DNA of 64,000 nucleotides from Macrosoma leucophasiata (taxonomy: Eukaryota > Arthropoda > Insecta > Lepidoptera > Hedylidae): the NCBI GenBank assembly GCA_036365455.1, contig JAWQUS010000032.1, forward strand, positions 17,058,001 through 17,122,000, in the 5' to 3' direction. The translations under genes were made by a program, and so were the position numbers. A model generated the notes under the pieces. That model saw only the letters and a program-made list of their open reading frames with translations. It did not search any database and was not told the origin of the DNA. This document shows positions 1-22,377 of the stretch, piece after piece. Position 1 is the stretch's first letter. Every line of letters begins with the position of its first letter.

Positions 1-130
1 AGTCAGGGCCCATTCGTTGTGGATGAGGGTGGCACCACACGCGAACACTCGCCCAAGGGGGTTGACCATTCGCAGCGACAGCTGGTACGGAATCTCGCCT
101 TCCTTCGCCTCCCATCCTGACACTATGCGC
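1..130 (-). CDS. Trypsin-fold serine protease, partial exon
   Basis: On the minus strand this stretch is open throughout and encodes the start of a chymotrypsin/trypsin (S1) catalytic domain. The zymogen activation site reads SRIVSGWEAKEGEIPYQLSL, followed by a segment containing CGATLIHNEWALT, which in this family leads into the catalytic-His AAHC motif; that motif would lie off the left edge. A splice acceptor (TATTCACAG read on the minus strand) sits just right of position 130, so this is an internal exon and the signal-peptide and propeptide exons should lie at higher coordinates; I could not identify them. The wording resembles lepidopteran collagenase-like or midgut serine proteases, which are secreted. 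Only about 43 residues are visible, so the fold is sure and the subfamily is not. Cleavage after Arg of RIVSG for activation is family knowledge. Confidence 0.85.
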
Positions 131-167
131 GATGCACCTCCTGTGAATACATGTTACTTGTTAGTAC

Positions 168-645
168 ATTATCCAACAAGGAGTATTGCACATCGACTTT
201 AGGAAGGAGACTTCGGCCACACCGCGTACACTCCGCCAAAATTCCATACAAACGCTTAATTTGGTTTCTATCCATCAGTGACGTGTATTTACACGCGCAC
301 CTGTGTGCGTAGCACGTACAAAACACCCACCGTCGCCCATAAGAGAGGAAGTGGTTGTGTATGTGTGCAAATCGGGCGGGATGTCGAAGTGTCCCTTCTA
401 TACGTAGTATTATTACATATTCTCTGCTTCGGCTTATTTCGGGTCTGAAGAGCGTTATCTCTTTCGCACCTTACCTATGTGATGTTTTTCGACCATTTTC
501 ATCAAATTTTGACCAATACCGGACTATCAGATCTTACATATGCAGTGTGTAGCAGAGATAACGCTCTACGAAGTCCAAACTAGCCGATTGTCTCTTTCGT
601 AGGCTCGATATGTAGTATTTTTTGTAGGATACTGTAGGTTAAAAA
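168..645. repeat. Rep-C pair, head to head, split by a Rep-G insertion
   Basis: Positions 168-217 and 427-460 form one plus-oriented Rep-C piece (CACATCGA, GACTTCGG, TTTCGGGTCTG, GAGCGTTATCTCT) interrupted by Rep-G. From about 446 to 645 a second Rep-C piece runs the other way (ACCGGACTATCAG, TAACGCTCTACGAAGTC, CTTTCGTAGGCTCGAT). Other copies are at 1020-1140, 20925-21430, 45130-45230 and 63180-63335. Class unknown. Confidence 0.6.
218..426 (-). mobile_element. Rep-G element, 209 bp, 7-bp target duplication
   Basis: It starts CACACCGCG and ends ATTCTCTG, flanked on both sides by CTTCGGC (211-217 and 427-433). The flanking duplication falls inside a Rep-C repeat, which confirms the boundaries. 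Three other copies are in the window, two of them also with perfect 7-bp duplications. No coding capacity. Non-autonomous DNA-transposon-like, superfamily not assigned. Confidence 0.75.
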
Positions 646-666
646 TCAAGAAGTTCTTCACACAAC

Positions 667-752
667 ATAACTTCACGTCTGTATTTCCTATTTATATAAG
701 GGGTAGGCAGAAGTAAATGCATGTATTCAAGTAGATACAGCAAACAGCCGTT
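667..752 (-). repeat. SINE-T 3' fragment
   Basis: Diverged tail of the tRNA-headed SINE-T family in reverse (ACTTCACGTCTGTA, GGGGTAGGCAGA, AAATGCATG). Only the 3' half is present. Confidence 0.55.
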
Positions 753-785
753 TGGTCAGGTTTTTTCCGATGTAATTAGGTTTAT

Positions 786-960
786 ACTGGTGGTAGAGTT
801 CTAGTGTAGGGGGAACTCGAAGGCGTAGGCACCACCGTATTACCCAACCTATCTTCCGTCAGTAGGTAGTGTTCATCACTATCTTGTTCCGGTGAGATGG
901 TAATGTGTAGCCCTATCTAACTATCATAGAGACTATTAGAGACATAACAACTAAGTTAGG
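786..960 (+). repeat. Rep-A, diverged 5' portion
   Basis: It begins TACTGGTGGTAGAG and keeps the Rep-A landmarks GGCGTAGGCACCACC, GGTAGTGTTCA and GACATAACAACT, with many substitutions, so it is an old copy. The 3' half and poly(A) are missing. Confidence 0.65.
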
Positions 961-1019
961 AATAAATATTGTCATATTTATGCATCGAACGACATTATTC
1001 GCTTAATATTTACGTCGAT

Positions 1020-1140
1020 GTATTTACAGTATCCAACAAGAAATATTACACATCGAACTCAGGAGAGAGACTTCGGATAATTTCGGGTCTGTAGAGCGTT
1101 ATCTCTGCTACACACTGCCTACGTAAGCACTGATAGTCCG
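1020..1140 (+). repeat. Rep-C fragment
   Basis: Plus-oriented Rep-C piece with ATCCAACAAGAAATATTAC, GACTTCGGAT, GAGCGTTATCTCTGC and GATAGTCCGG. Just downstream, a 24-bp phrase containing GTATTTATCCTATACTTTTT occurs twice in tandem (about 1157-1213). Confidence 0.55.
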
Positions 1141-1262
1141 GTAATTTATTGTATGTAGGTATTTATCCTATACTTTTTTTAATTAAAACGTATTTATCCT
1201 ATACTTTTTTAAATTTAAGTTACGGTAAAAAACCTATTCAAGACCCCTAGTTCAAGACCCAA

Positions 1263-1299
1263 GTTATTCAACGAAAGTATACAACTTTCGTTGAATAAC
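1263..1299. repeat. Perfect hairpin, 16-bp arms
   Basis: GTTATTCAACGAAAGT at 1263-1278 is followed by a 5-nt loop (ATACA) and its exact reverse complement at 1284-1299. It is short and AT-rich; function unknown. Confidence 0.7.
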
Positions 1300-1404
1300 C
1301 GCAAAAGTATTTGGAAGCTCCCCTTTCAAAGTCAATTTTAAAATAGAATTATATCTACTGGCTTATGAAAATTGTGTAACAAAATATAGATCGATTTAAA
1401 ACTA

Positions 1405-1443
1405 ATTGTTTAATGTTGATTAGGCAAATCAACATTAAACAAT
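1405..1443. repeat. Perfect hairpin, 16-bp arms
   Basis: ATTGTTTAATGTTGAT at 1405-1420, a 7-nt loop (TAGGCAA), then the exact reverse complement at 1428-1443. It is the second such hairpin within 180 bp; the two arm sequences are unrelated. Confidence 0.7.
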
Positions 1444-1494
1444 GGCCTTGAAGGCATTTCTTCATGACTCCGGATCCTGCTGTCAATAATATTA

Positions 1495-1877
1495 TAAGAA
1501 TAATAATGGCAACCCATTATACGTCCCACTGCTGGGCACGAGTCTCTCCCCTTTTTGGGGGAGGCCTGGAGCTTACTCCACCACGCTGCTCCAATGCGGA
1601 TTGGTGGAGGTGGGTGGGTTAGTGGCCAACCCGCTGTCGGATGTTTTCAAACCGCCCATAAGGCCTCCGACAAGGTTTAACGACTGCTATCTATCAATAG
1701 CAACCGGGACCGACGGCTTAACGTGCCCTCCGAAGCACGGAAACTCGCAGTTAATTTGCCACTAGCGGTCACCCATCACGCTACCCGACCGCGCCCGTAG
1801 TGCTTAACCGAGTAGATCGGTTATGATCTACACCGCCGCCGGTGTAGATCATAGCCGCCGGGCCATGCGCGCTTCAA
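1495..1877 (-). mobile_element. Rep-B retroposon with 17-bp target duplication
   Basis: The unit runs from an AATAATAATGG edge through CCCACTGCTGGGCACGAG and GACCGACGGCTTAACG to GGCCATGCGCGCTTCA. It is flanked by a perfect 17-bp direct repeat beginning TGCTGTCAATAA (1478-1494 and 1878-1894). A duplication this long indicates target-primed reverse transcription. The ATT-type microsatellite on the left is then the 3' tail, so the element lies on the minus strand. Non-coding. Confidence 0.75.
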
Positions 1878-1902
1878 TGCTGTCAATAATATTAAATGTA
1901 TC

Positions 1903-2015
1903 ATTTTTACTGGCAGAGTTCCAGTACCGACCAGTATATCGCTCGGGGGCGTTGGCACCACCGCATTAACTCATGTAGATATTTGTCGCCAAATGGTAAT
2001 GTTAGCAACATGAGC
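1903..2015 (+). repeat. Rep-A fragment, rearranged
   Basis: Short degraded Rep-A piece (GGGGGCGTTGGCACCACCGC, AAATGGTAATGTTAGCA) directly after Rep-B. Confidence 0.45.
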
Positions 2016-2619
2016 CAAGCCATCCAGACCAAGCGCGGCCTTGAAAAAACTAAAAAGGGAGGGAAGTCGTCGGTCGCAAATAATGATTTTGTAGGAAATC
2101 ATGACTTGGATTACTGAGATTATTACTATTACTCATTTTGTTCAATGTCACGAACTAGCAAACAAGCATACAGTAGGTGAGCAATAGGTGAGCGGCTTAG
2201 AGTATATATACTAGTCTATAGCTTAAGCGGTCAATAGGTCAATCTGAAGTTGTCATTGTCATTCGACTTCGTCTATGATTTCTGGTGTTCTGACAGATTC
2301 GAATTCGGAAGATTAGACACGGGCAAGTAATGTAGGTTCCACATTTCATGAACATATCGTTTTTTGTTTCGTTCGACTCATTCGGTTCAGATCATAGTAG
2401 TTAATAAATCTAAGGTTCAGAATAGATTCAGATGACTGACTGGACTAACGGAAGAATTATTTTCCACACGTCCCGACGCTGTTACATTGCGTTCACTGTT
2501 AATGAATAATCGCGACCGTCTTTTATCTATTGAACTTACCATATTCACGAGCAAGTTCCGGGAAAGTTGCTCTATGTTCGGCATTCACCTGGAACAAAAA
2601 AGATATTGCGTACTAGCAT

Positions 2620-2863
2620 CGTTCACTGAAGTGTCTTTGCCATAAGAACTACTCCTTCACACAAAAACTGCTGAATCGATTTTCATGAAATTTTCCACAC
2701 ACATAGAGGGTAACTTGGTTTAACACATAGGATAGTTTTCCCCGAAAAATGTTCCTGTGGGATGCCATGAGATGATTTGATGAGTTACCTACGAAAACGT
2801 GAGTTACCACAGGTTACACGAAAAGCAACGTACACGCGGGCGGAGCCGCGGGCAACAGCTAGT
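2620..2863 (+). mobile_element. Helitron-like 3' end
   Basis: The right edge reads CGCGGGCGGAGCCGCGGGCAACAG and then CTAGT. A 5-bp stem (CGCGG/CCGCG) a few bases before a terminal CTAG is the Helitron 3' signature. No 5' terminus or Rep/helicase coding is visible, so it is a non-autonomous remnant. Confidence 0.55.
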
Positions 2864-3226
2864 TTATAATTCACTCACACTTCCACTCTAAAACAAAATG
2901 ACGTCTGATATTATTAATGTACAAATCTATAATTCATTGATTAATAATAATACACCTGAACGAAGTTGGGACATTCGTTGCAAACTGTTAACATTATCTA
3001 TGGTACCAAGTAATTTAACTAAAATATTAAAAAAAATACCGAGCATCCTGCTATCAGCAGCAAAATCCCTAAGGCACCCCACACCGCCATTCTACCAGAA
3101 GAATACTGGTTTTTACACCTCAATTCTATCACTTAAGCATTATGTTGATAATAAACATATTAACTGTGGAGATTAAATGATAGATATATTATTTTAATCA
3201 GCATAATTCCATTTATCGTAATTCAA

Positions 3227-3320
3227 CGTAACTTTACGCCTGTAATCCCCGTAGGGGTAGGCAGGGGTAAATGCATGCATTCAAGCATACATGCAAACAC
3301 CCACGATTCGCCAGTTACTA
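3227..3320 (-). repeat. SINE-T 3' fragment
   Basis: Reverse-oriented SINE-T tail: CGTAACTTTACGCCTGTAAT, CCCCGTAGGGGTAGGCAG, AAATGCATGCATTCAAGC, CACGATTCGCCAG. Confidence 0.7.
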
Positions 3321-3525
3321 ATTAAAAACGAAATACTACGTAATTCAACAGTTACTAGTAATATTCGTAAGGAGGCAGTAGGTAATTTTTAAATGTTCTA
3401 ACTGTACTTAAATAAAAGCCGCGTATACCTTTACCTAGGTAGGTGAGTTTTAAATCTTATCTATCTACATTAGTCTATCTACATGGATAGGCACCTGTCT
3501 TAGAACTGTTTGTCTCACAGATATA

Positions 3526-3635
3526 GGAATTTCTTATTTCCATTGACGGCATAGATAAATTATTGCTGGCAACACTGTTCCGAAATCTAATAAGCTGTCA
3601 ACAGACGGGAGTCGATAGGTTCCTATTTGATATGA
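3526..3635 (+). repeat. Left arm of 110-bp inverted repeat
   Basis: It begins GGAATTTCTTATTTCC and ends GATATGA. It is the reverse complement of 4517-4626 with one mismatch that I could see (T at 3633). Neither arm matches the other repeat families in the window. No target duplication flanks the outer ends. Confidence 0.85.
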
Positions 3636-4516
3636 TAAAATACCTATTATCTTAGATTATGTACCTATAGATGTAGCCAGCGTGTGGCCGCTCATGAGAC
3701 AGCCATATGAAATCATGCTATTGCATTGCTAGTAAATAACGTTTCCCAATTTTCTTCCTAATCATTTACTATATCTCGGCAAGTTTTTATGTTAAACATT
3801 CCTAAGCATTTTACTTTTATTCAGATTAGTTGAATTGTAACGAATTGATTGAATGTGGAATTAAAACATGTGCATCTACCATTCAATTTATTCTATACAT
3901 TTTGCTGAAAGATCAAGAACATATCGAGAAAATGTACTTATTTTGAAATAGGCAACCATGAATTAGCATTTATTATGCTGCACTCTAGAACATCATCTAC
4001 AGGGTATTATTTCTTTGGCCGCGATCTTATAGATAGTTTATCAGAACGATTGCTGTATCGGGTAAGGCATTCAATATTTGCGTGTAAGTAATAGTTAAAT
4101 AAAACTAAGAGTTTCAGTGTGATTATCGCTTTATTATTCAAGTTATAAATATCAAAATATAAATCATTATACATTATTACATTTATAATGTTAGTGTCCT
4201 GTCATCAAATGTCAGAATGTGGGAATGTTAGTACTTCCGTAGAATGAACGGAAATACTAAGTTCAGAAGGGTCTCGACCATTCTTAATGCTAGCCCTTAA
4301 AACATTAAAAGCAAGCAACATACACCGGCAAACAATGATCAACAAGTTCACATCGATAAGTGGGTACCGAGTAAATGAAAACTGCAGCCTATAGATAACT
4401 TTTTAAACATTGAGATCTCTAGATATCGATTTAAATGCAGATGTGTGTGTATCTTCACGCCAGGTCCCGAACGGGGTAGGCAGAGTGTAGAGCGCCAGAT
4501 ATCCCGGCAAACCTCG
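3636..4516. other. Spacer of the inverted repeat and intergenic DNA
   Basis: AT-rich sequence of 881 bp between the arms, with no open frame of interest. Near its right end is a GCCAGGTCCCGAACGGG / GGCAGAGTG phrase at about 4460-4490, which recurs in diverged form at 25089-25125. Confidence 0.5.
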
Positions 4517-4626
4517 TCGTATCAAATAGGAACCTATCGACTCCCGTCTGTTGACAGCTTATTAGATTTCGGAACAGTGTTGCCAGCAATAATTTATCTA
4601 TGCCGTCAATGGAAATAAGAAATTCC
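4517..4626 (-). repeat. Right arm of 110-bp inverted repeat
   Basis: Reverse complement of the left arm, ending AAATAAGAAATTCC at 4626. About 1.08 kb upstream of the LRRC47 start codon. Confidence 0.85.
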
Positions 4627-5317
4627 CTCAAAAACTCGTCAAACATTTTCAGTTCTCTGTCAGCTTAATCTGCCAAAAGCAATCATTACGTTTCTTATAA
4701 TAAAATCTATTCGAAAAAAAAAGTGAAAATACATGTAGAAACCTCTGTTGTCTAAATCTCTATAATATCTGAACAACAAAAGTAATTTAAATTAAGTAAC
4801 CAATAATCCAGCGATATCATTAAAATACTATTCTTGGCTGAAGACTCTGTTATTTAATTATTATTAAGTATTTAATTATATTAAAAATAATTAAATACTT
4901 AATAAAACTTTTTAATATTTACAAATAATTTTCCTGTCAGTTACTACGTTACAAAATTTAAAAGCCGTTAACCGTCAGACCATATTATTTCCAGTTTTTC
5001 ATTTGTACCTCCAGTTAAAAATGACGGGAGATCCGTGAAGTTTGCAACACTGTTTCCAGACTACCTAGGTATTTCATAATTTCATTGATATGAATCATTC
5101 GTGGTGTCTCTGTCACACGTTAACCAAACATCAATCAACGGTTCGTTTCTTTCATCCGTATCGCAGATCCCTACGGTTCTTTCGGTTCTTTAGCTCGCCC
5201 GACCTATCTACAGATCTACAATGTCATCGACCGAACGGATCCTTTTCAACGTAGTGAACCGTTGGCTCGCGTAGATCTAAAGAGCCGGCTCTTTTAGGTC
5301 GTTCAATCGCGAACGAC

Positions 5318-5515
5318 ACATACATACTTTACTCGAATTACTGACTGTGACTCACTCATAGATGTACAATACTAAGTAAGTAGATAATAAATCTATGGAC
5401 TCACTTGACTAGCTGATTGACAGACTGATTCTAACTTTAACGCTGCTTTTATACGAATACGAAATATCGTTTTACTTGACATTGGCAATATACGTAATAG
5501 CGATGCCATTAAAAA
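5318..5515 (+). repeat. Rep-E copy
   Basis: It shares TTTACTCGAATTACTGACTG, ACGCTGCTTTTATA, ATCGTTTTACTTGACA and AATAGCGATGCCAT with 10860-11050, 14480-14670 and 63540-63590, and in reverse with 29935-30020. It ends about 200 bp before the LRRC47 start codon, so it occupies likely promoter territory. Confidence 0.65.
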
Positions 5516-5710
5516 TAATTTTAAAAAAATGATGACTGACACTGACATTTCCTCTGCTTCTCAATTTCGTCTATGGTGCAGCCGTTTTTCATTTTTCATT
5601 TCATAGTAACGACGTGGTAAGGCTTATTTTAGTTCAAATTTTCATATTCTTTAGATTTTATTAGCCCTTTATTTTGTGATTTTGAAAAGTGATATAAATT
5701 CTAAATCAAT

Positions 5711-18340
<12,630 letters not shown>

Positions 18341-18539
18341 TAAATTGAGTAACCATTATTTAATTTATATGATATGTAACAAAAACCAATATAGGATTAT
18401 CATCATCATAGTCACCATTCCAGTCGATATACGTCCACTGCTGGTCAAAGCCTTCTTCAAAGGCCCACTACAGTCTTGTGCGTCATTAGGGAAGAATAAT
18501 ACGTTTGGCAGATCGCAGTGAATTATTAGAATATAGTTG

Positions 18540-18985
18540 CTATCGATAGATAGCAGTCGTTAAACCTTGTTGGTGGCTTTATGGGCGGTTTGAAAACATC
18601 CGACAGCGGGTTAGCCACTAACCCTTATCTCCACTAACCCGCACTGGAGCAGCGTGGTGAATTAAGCTCCAGGCCTCTTAACGTTTTCGTAGGTTTTCGC
18701 GAGCTTCATACATTGTAGAAATTAAACTTACGGATTTTCTCGCGTATACAACACTCCCAAACTTCTTCATACACCCGACGTTTCGGTCGCTTTCCAGCTA
18801 CCGTGGTCACGGGCTGACTCAACTGACTAACCAGTCAGTCAGTTGAGTCAGCCCGTGTTTTCGCAGAAGTTTGGGAGTGTTGTATACGCGAGAAAATCCG
18901 TAAGTTTAATTTCCAGGCCTCCTCCTCCCCAAGAAGGGGAGAGACTCGTGCCCTGCAGTGGGATGCATCAAGGGTTACCATCATT
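18540..18985 (-). mobile_element. Rep-B, split by a foldback insertion
   Basis: 18540-18677 and 18912-18985 together give a diverged minus-type Rep-B (GTCGTTAAACCTTGTTGG, CGACAGCGGGTTAG, then CCCCAAGAAGGGGAGAGACT, GTGCCCTGCAGTGGGATG). The break is occupied by the 234-bp foldback at 18678-18911. Confidence 0.65.
18678..18911. mobile_element. Foldback element, 47-bp perfect arms, 10-bp target duplication
   Basis: Flanked by TCCAGGCCTC on both sides (18668-18677 and 18912-18921). Arms at 18720-18766 (from AATTAAACTTACGG) and 18865-18911 are exact reverse complements. A second 19-bp inverted pair (CGGGCTGACTCAACTGACT and its complement) lies between them near 18808-18860. A partial relative with CCGACGTTTCGG is at 58590-58725. 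Confidence 0.75.
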
Positions 18986-19219
18986 ATGTAATGATTTTTA
19001 CACATTTTAAATATGTCTCCATAGTTTGGTTACAAAATTTTTTGTTACTCTTCATATTTTTCCCTTCTAGGCTCAATAATGTAATTGAGAAGCAAAACTG
19101 TTATACAGTTTACAGTGAACAATATTACTATTGAATAATATTGATCAAATTCTGACAATGGTGCCACTTTATACAGCTTCCGAAAAGAAAAAGAAACTGG
19201 CGATAGTACTCATGATTTT
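18986..19219. other. Intergenic, unassigned
   Basis: AT-rich DNA downstream of LRRC47; no frame, RNA or repeat match that I can support. Confidence 0.4.
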
Positions 19220-19227
19220 GTATACAA

Positions 19228-20135
19228 CATAGAGCAACACGGGCCACCGGCCGCGGTGGGCGAGGGGAGTAGCCATAGCGTTTAACACCGATGCAAAACA
19301 GTCAGTCATTTTTTCCGGGAGGGGGGGAAGGAGATTTTGCAAAAATTGTATTAACAGTAGTACACCATATCATTAACAGGCAAAATCAATACAAAAACGT
19401 TTTTTACTGCATATTTTCACTTATTTGGCTTTGTTTGCAGTTACAAAACATTATTTGCAGTTAGAATTGCAACTCAAAACCAACATGGCGAATATGGCGG
19501 GCGATGTCATTTTGACATTTTCATTTTTTAAATTGTATTTTTGAATATATAGTACTTGGAGAAAAAAGTAATATTTTCTAAATACTATCGAAATCGATTT
19601 TATGTGTTAATACTATACTAATCGGTTTCCAATTTAAAATTAAATCATCGGAACTTCTTTAAATTGATCGATTCGATTCCTCTTTTTTTTGATAATATGT
19701 GATGCACTAGTTAGATACAGATAGCATTAGTTTTGTTTTATCTACATAGGCACTATCCCAAGCGTCGGCTGTATCGCCGCCATGTTGAACATGGTTGAAA
19801 ATGATAAAATCGTTTGAATTATGTGGTTGTAACTCTAAAATATATTCTTGAATAAATTAATTGTATTTTTTTCGGAATCTTCTTTAATTTACCCATTTTT
19901 TGAGGATATGTACGAACCAGAGCCGACCTCGCAACATCTCCTTTGTGTAACATACACACACTACAAAAATCGTCTGTTACTACAAAACTCACACCTTGAC
20001 TTTAACAAAATACATAAACAATTTCACGCACACATTTAAACATCTCGGCGACAGGCATAGGGTCACTTTGCTTGTACTTTGACAGAGGGGAAAGCCTGCT
20101 TATGGCTACTACCCTCCGGTGCGTGTTGCTCTATG
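19228..20135 (+). mobile_element. Rep-F hAT-like element carrying a nested Rep-H
   Basis: Termini CATAGAGCAACACG and TGTTGCTCTATG are inverted. Perfect 8-bp duplications GTATACAA flank it (19220-19227, 20136-20143). Eight-bp duplications and short inverted ends fit the hAT superfamily. The Rep-F body surrounds Rep-H at 19328-19943. No transposase. Confidence 0.8.
19328..19943 (-). mobile_element. Rep-H element nested in Rep-F
   Basis: Inverted ends AAGGAGAT and ATCTCCTT. The interior (TTTGCAGTTAGAATTGCAAC, GGCGAATATGGCGGGCGATG, CGTCGGCTGTATCGCC) matches 31438-31908 in reverse, but with about 150 extra bases, so the copy at 31438 is an internally deleted version or this one is expanded. Confidence 0.65.
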
Positions 20136-20497
20136 GTATACAATGATTTAAAAAAAACTTATCGGCCAGGCTAGGTTTCGATTGAATTGTATTGAAAAAT
20201 GGCTCTTCTAGTGTAGAAAGTATAGTACCATATTTTTTCTTATGATTTTTTTCTTTATTGGTAACATTATCAAACATTGTGATTTTTCTAGTGCTAGCTC
20301 GTTTTCTAAGTGTGAATGGTTTTTGTTTGCTTCGTAAAACGAAATGTTTTTATTTCTGTTGTTTTTTGTTTTTTTTTTTTGTTCTTAATTTAAATATTTA
20401 ATTATAATTATGTTAGTAACGTAACAGCTATTGTTAATGCTGTGTCACGGAAAATGGAGATGAGTCAAATGTTTAAGTGCATGAATTTGACTCATTT

Positions 20498-20911
20498 ACT
20501 GGTGGTAGAGCTCCAGTGACGGAGCTCGCGGGCGTAGGCACCACCGCATTACCTAATAAACTTGCCGCTAAATGGTAGTGTTCAGCACTATGTTGAGTGA
20601 TGACTGTAGCCTATAGACACCCACATGAAGACCAAGGTCAAAATGCAGGTGCGTTACCACTCCTGAGGTCTAAGGTGTTATGGGCCGGAAATTACAGGGC
20701 CGTACATTACCACCTGACCGAAACACAGATGCAGATGCGTTACCACTCCTGAGGCCTAAGGTGTTATGCCTCTGTGCCGGAAATTACAGGGCCGTACATT
20801 ACCACCTGACCGGAACACGATAGTGCTGAACACTACCATTTAGCGGCAAATATATTAGGTAATGCGGTGGTGCCTACGCCCGCGAGCTCCGTCACGAGCT
20901 GTACCACCAGT
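20498..20911. mobile_element. Rep-A foldback (head-to-head pair)
   Basis: 20498-20591 is the plus-oriented start of Rep-A (ACTGGTGGTAGAGCTCCAG to TTCAGCACTA). It switches directly to a minus-oriented copy 20592-20911 ending in the mirror-image ACCACCAGT. Inside the minus part an 86-bp segment is tandemly repeated (GCGTTACCACTCCTGAGG at 20651 and 20737). Confidence 0.8.
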
Positions 20912-20924
20912 GAAAAATCTCTTT

Positions 20925-21430
20925 CGTACCTTACCAATGTGATGTTTGTCGATCATTTTGCTCAAGTTTTGACCAATACCGGACTATGAGTGCTTACGTA
21001 GGCAATGTACAGCAGATTTAATAATAATGTCCGGTCACGGCGGCCAATCTCAAGACTAGACTAGAATCTCAGAGACTAGCCAACTGTGCGGGAGATTTTA
21101 TAGTGCACAAGCGTATGCGCGAACACAGGTGCACTCTCATAGCCCGATGGGACGGCAATCCGACACGACCGGAGAGAGACCGGGCGCAGGACCGACGGTC
21201 TTACGTGCTCTCCGAGGCACGACCAGACTCCGGGTTACGACTGGGAATTTCCTCATAGAAAAAACCCAATAACAGATTTTCTCGACCTGGGGATCGAACC
21301 CAGGACCTCAGGTTTCACCATCGCGATTGCGACCACTGAGCCAACGAGGCCAATAACGCACTACGAAGTCGAAACTAGCCGATTGTTCCTTTCGTAGGCT
21401 CGATGTGCAATATTTGTTGCTGGGTACTGT
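20925..21430 (-). repeat. Rep-C split by a tRNA-headed SINE
   Basis: 20925-21015 and 21355-21430 are Rep-C (GTGATGTTTGTCGATCATTT, TACCGGACTATGAG; then CACTACGAAGTCGAAACTAG). The two parts would join without the insertion. Confidence 0.6.
21018..21352 (-). mobile_element. tRNA-headed SINE, third type
   Basis: Read on the minus strand it starts GGCCTCGTTGGCTCAGTGG with B box GGGTTCGATCCCC, followed by a body with AGTCGTAACCCGGAGTCTGG and CGGGCTATGAGAGTGCACC. Clear tRNA-like head; no other copy in this window. Confidence 0.65.
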
Positions 21431-21650
21431 GTATAATACCAGCTTCGTTGTCAGTTAATTGAATTAACTGCATTTTAGTATGTATCATATGTTTAATATT
21501 CAACTAGAAATTGAGTGATACGTTTTTGTTTTTTTTTTATTGTTGAAACGAAAATTACTTTTGAAATAAACAGTTTATTACTAGTTGATTTAGGAGTACC
21601 TACTATTTTATAGAAAAAATATGCGTTTTGTAAACCAAGAAAAATAATAT

Positions 21651-21835
21651 CTTAATATATATAAATCTCGTGTCACAATGTTTGTCCTCAATGGACTCCT
21701 AAACCACTTAACCGATTATAATAAAATTCGCACACCATGTGCAGTTCGATCCAACTTGAGAGATAGGATAGCTTACATTACGCTATGACTAATAGGAGCA
21801 GAGCAGCGCGGGCGAAGCCGGGGCGGGCCGCTAGT
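21651..21835 (+). mobile_element. Small Helitron-like element
   Basis: Left end TTAATATATATAAATCTCG, right end GCGCGGGCGAAGCCGGGGCGG followed by CCGCTAGT. The GC-rich stem and terminal CTAG near an A/T target fit a non-autonomous Helitron. Non-coding. Confidence 0.55.
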
Positions 21836-22074
21836 TAACTATAAAATAAAGTAGATCCAGACCTATGGAAGACGTTTCCGGTCATCAAAAAACATTTCAA
21901 ATTGGACCATAATTTCATATGAATAAGGCACCAAATTGACCGGACTCGTAACAATAGTTCTTTCTAATTTTAGAGCAGTCGGTATTATTAGAAATATTGT
22001 CGATTAAACTTTAAGTATTCCAGTTAAAAATATAACAATAATAATTCATCAGATCAAACTCTGAAGAACTAGGC

Positions 22075-22377
22075 ACTGCCTCGGTAGCGTAGTGGTAGCA
22101 GATCACTACTACGCTGGAGATCCTGGGTTCAATTCCTGGGTCGGTGGCTATCAGAGATAAAATCCTTTATCTCTGGTTCTATTGGGATTTTTCCATTTTC
22201 TGGAAGTTTCCCACAGTTTCCCAACCAACCTCCGAGGTTTGGTTATGTGCCCGGAGATGGCAACAGGCTCGCCACCTGTTACATGGGTCAAAAACGTAAC
22301 CGGCGTTTGCATGTATGCTTAAATGCATGCATTTACCTCTGCCTACCCCTTCGGGGATTACAGGCGTGAAGTTACGT
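22075..22377 (+). mobile_element. SINE-T, near full length
   Basis: ACTGCCTCGGTAGCGTAGTGG head, CTGGGTTCAATTCC B box, TTTCTGGAAGTTTCCCA, GGCTCGCCACCTGTTACATG, and the end ATTACAGGCGTGAAGTTACG. It lacks the CGAATCGTGGG phrase seen in other copies. Confidence 0.75.

Noticed and set aside
3040..3090. Minus-strand ATG with MAVWGALGILLLIAGCS and a GT donor, looking like a signal-peptide exon for the serine protease at 1-130
   Set aside because: The exon phase does not fit the 130 acceptor (joining gives an immediate stop), the surrounding frame is broken, and a plus-strand frame overlaps it. Kept only as a possibility if a further exon exists.
2898..3176. 92-codon plus-strand frame
   Set aside because: AT-driven composition, no recognisable domain, no splice or regulatory context.
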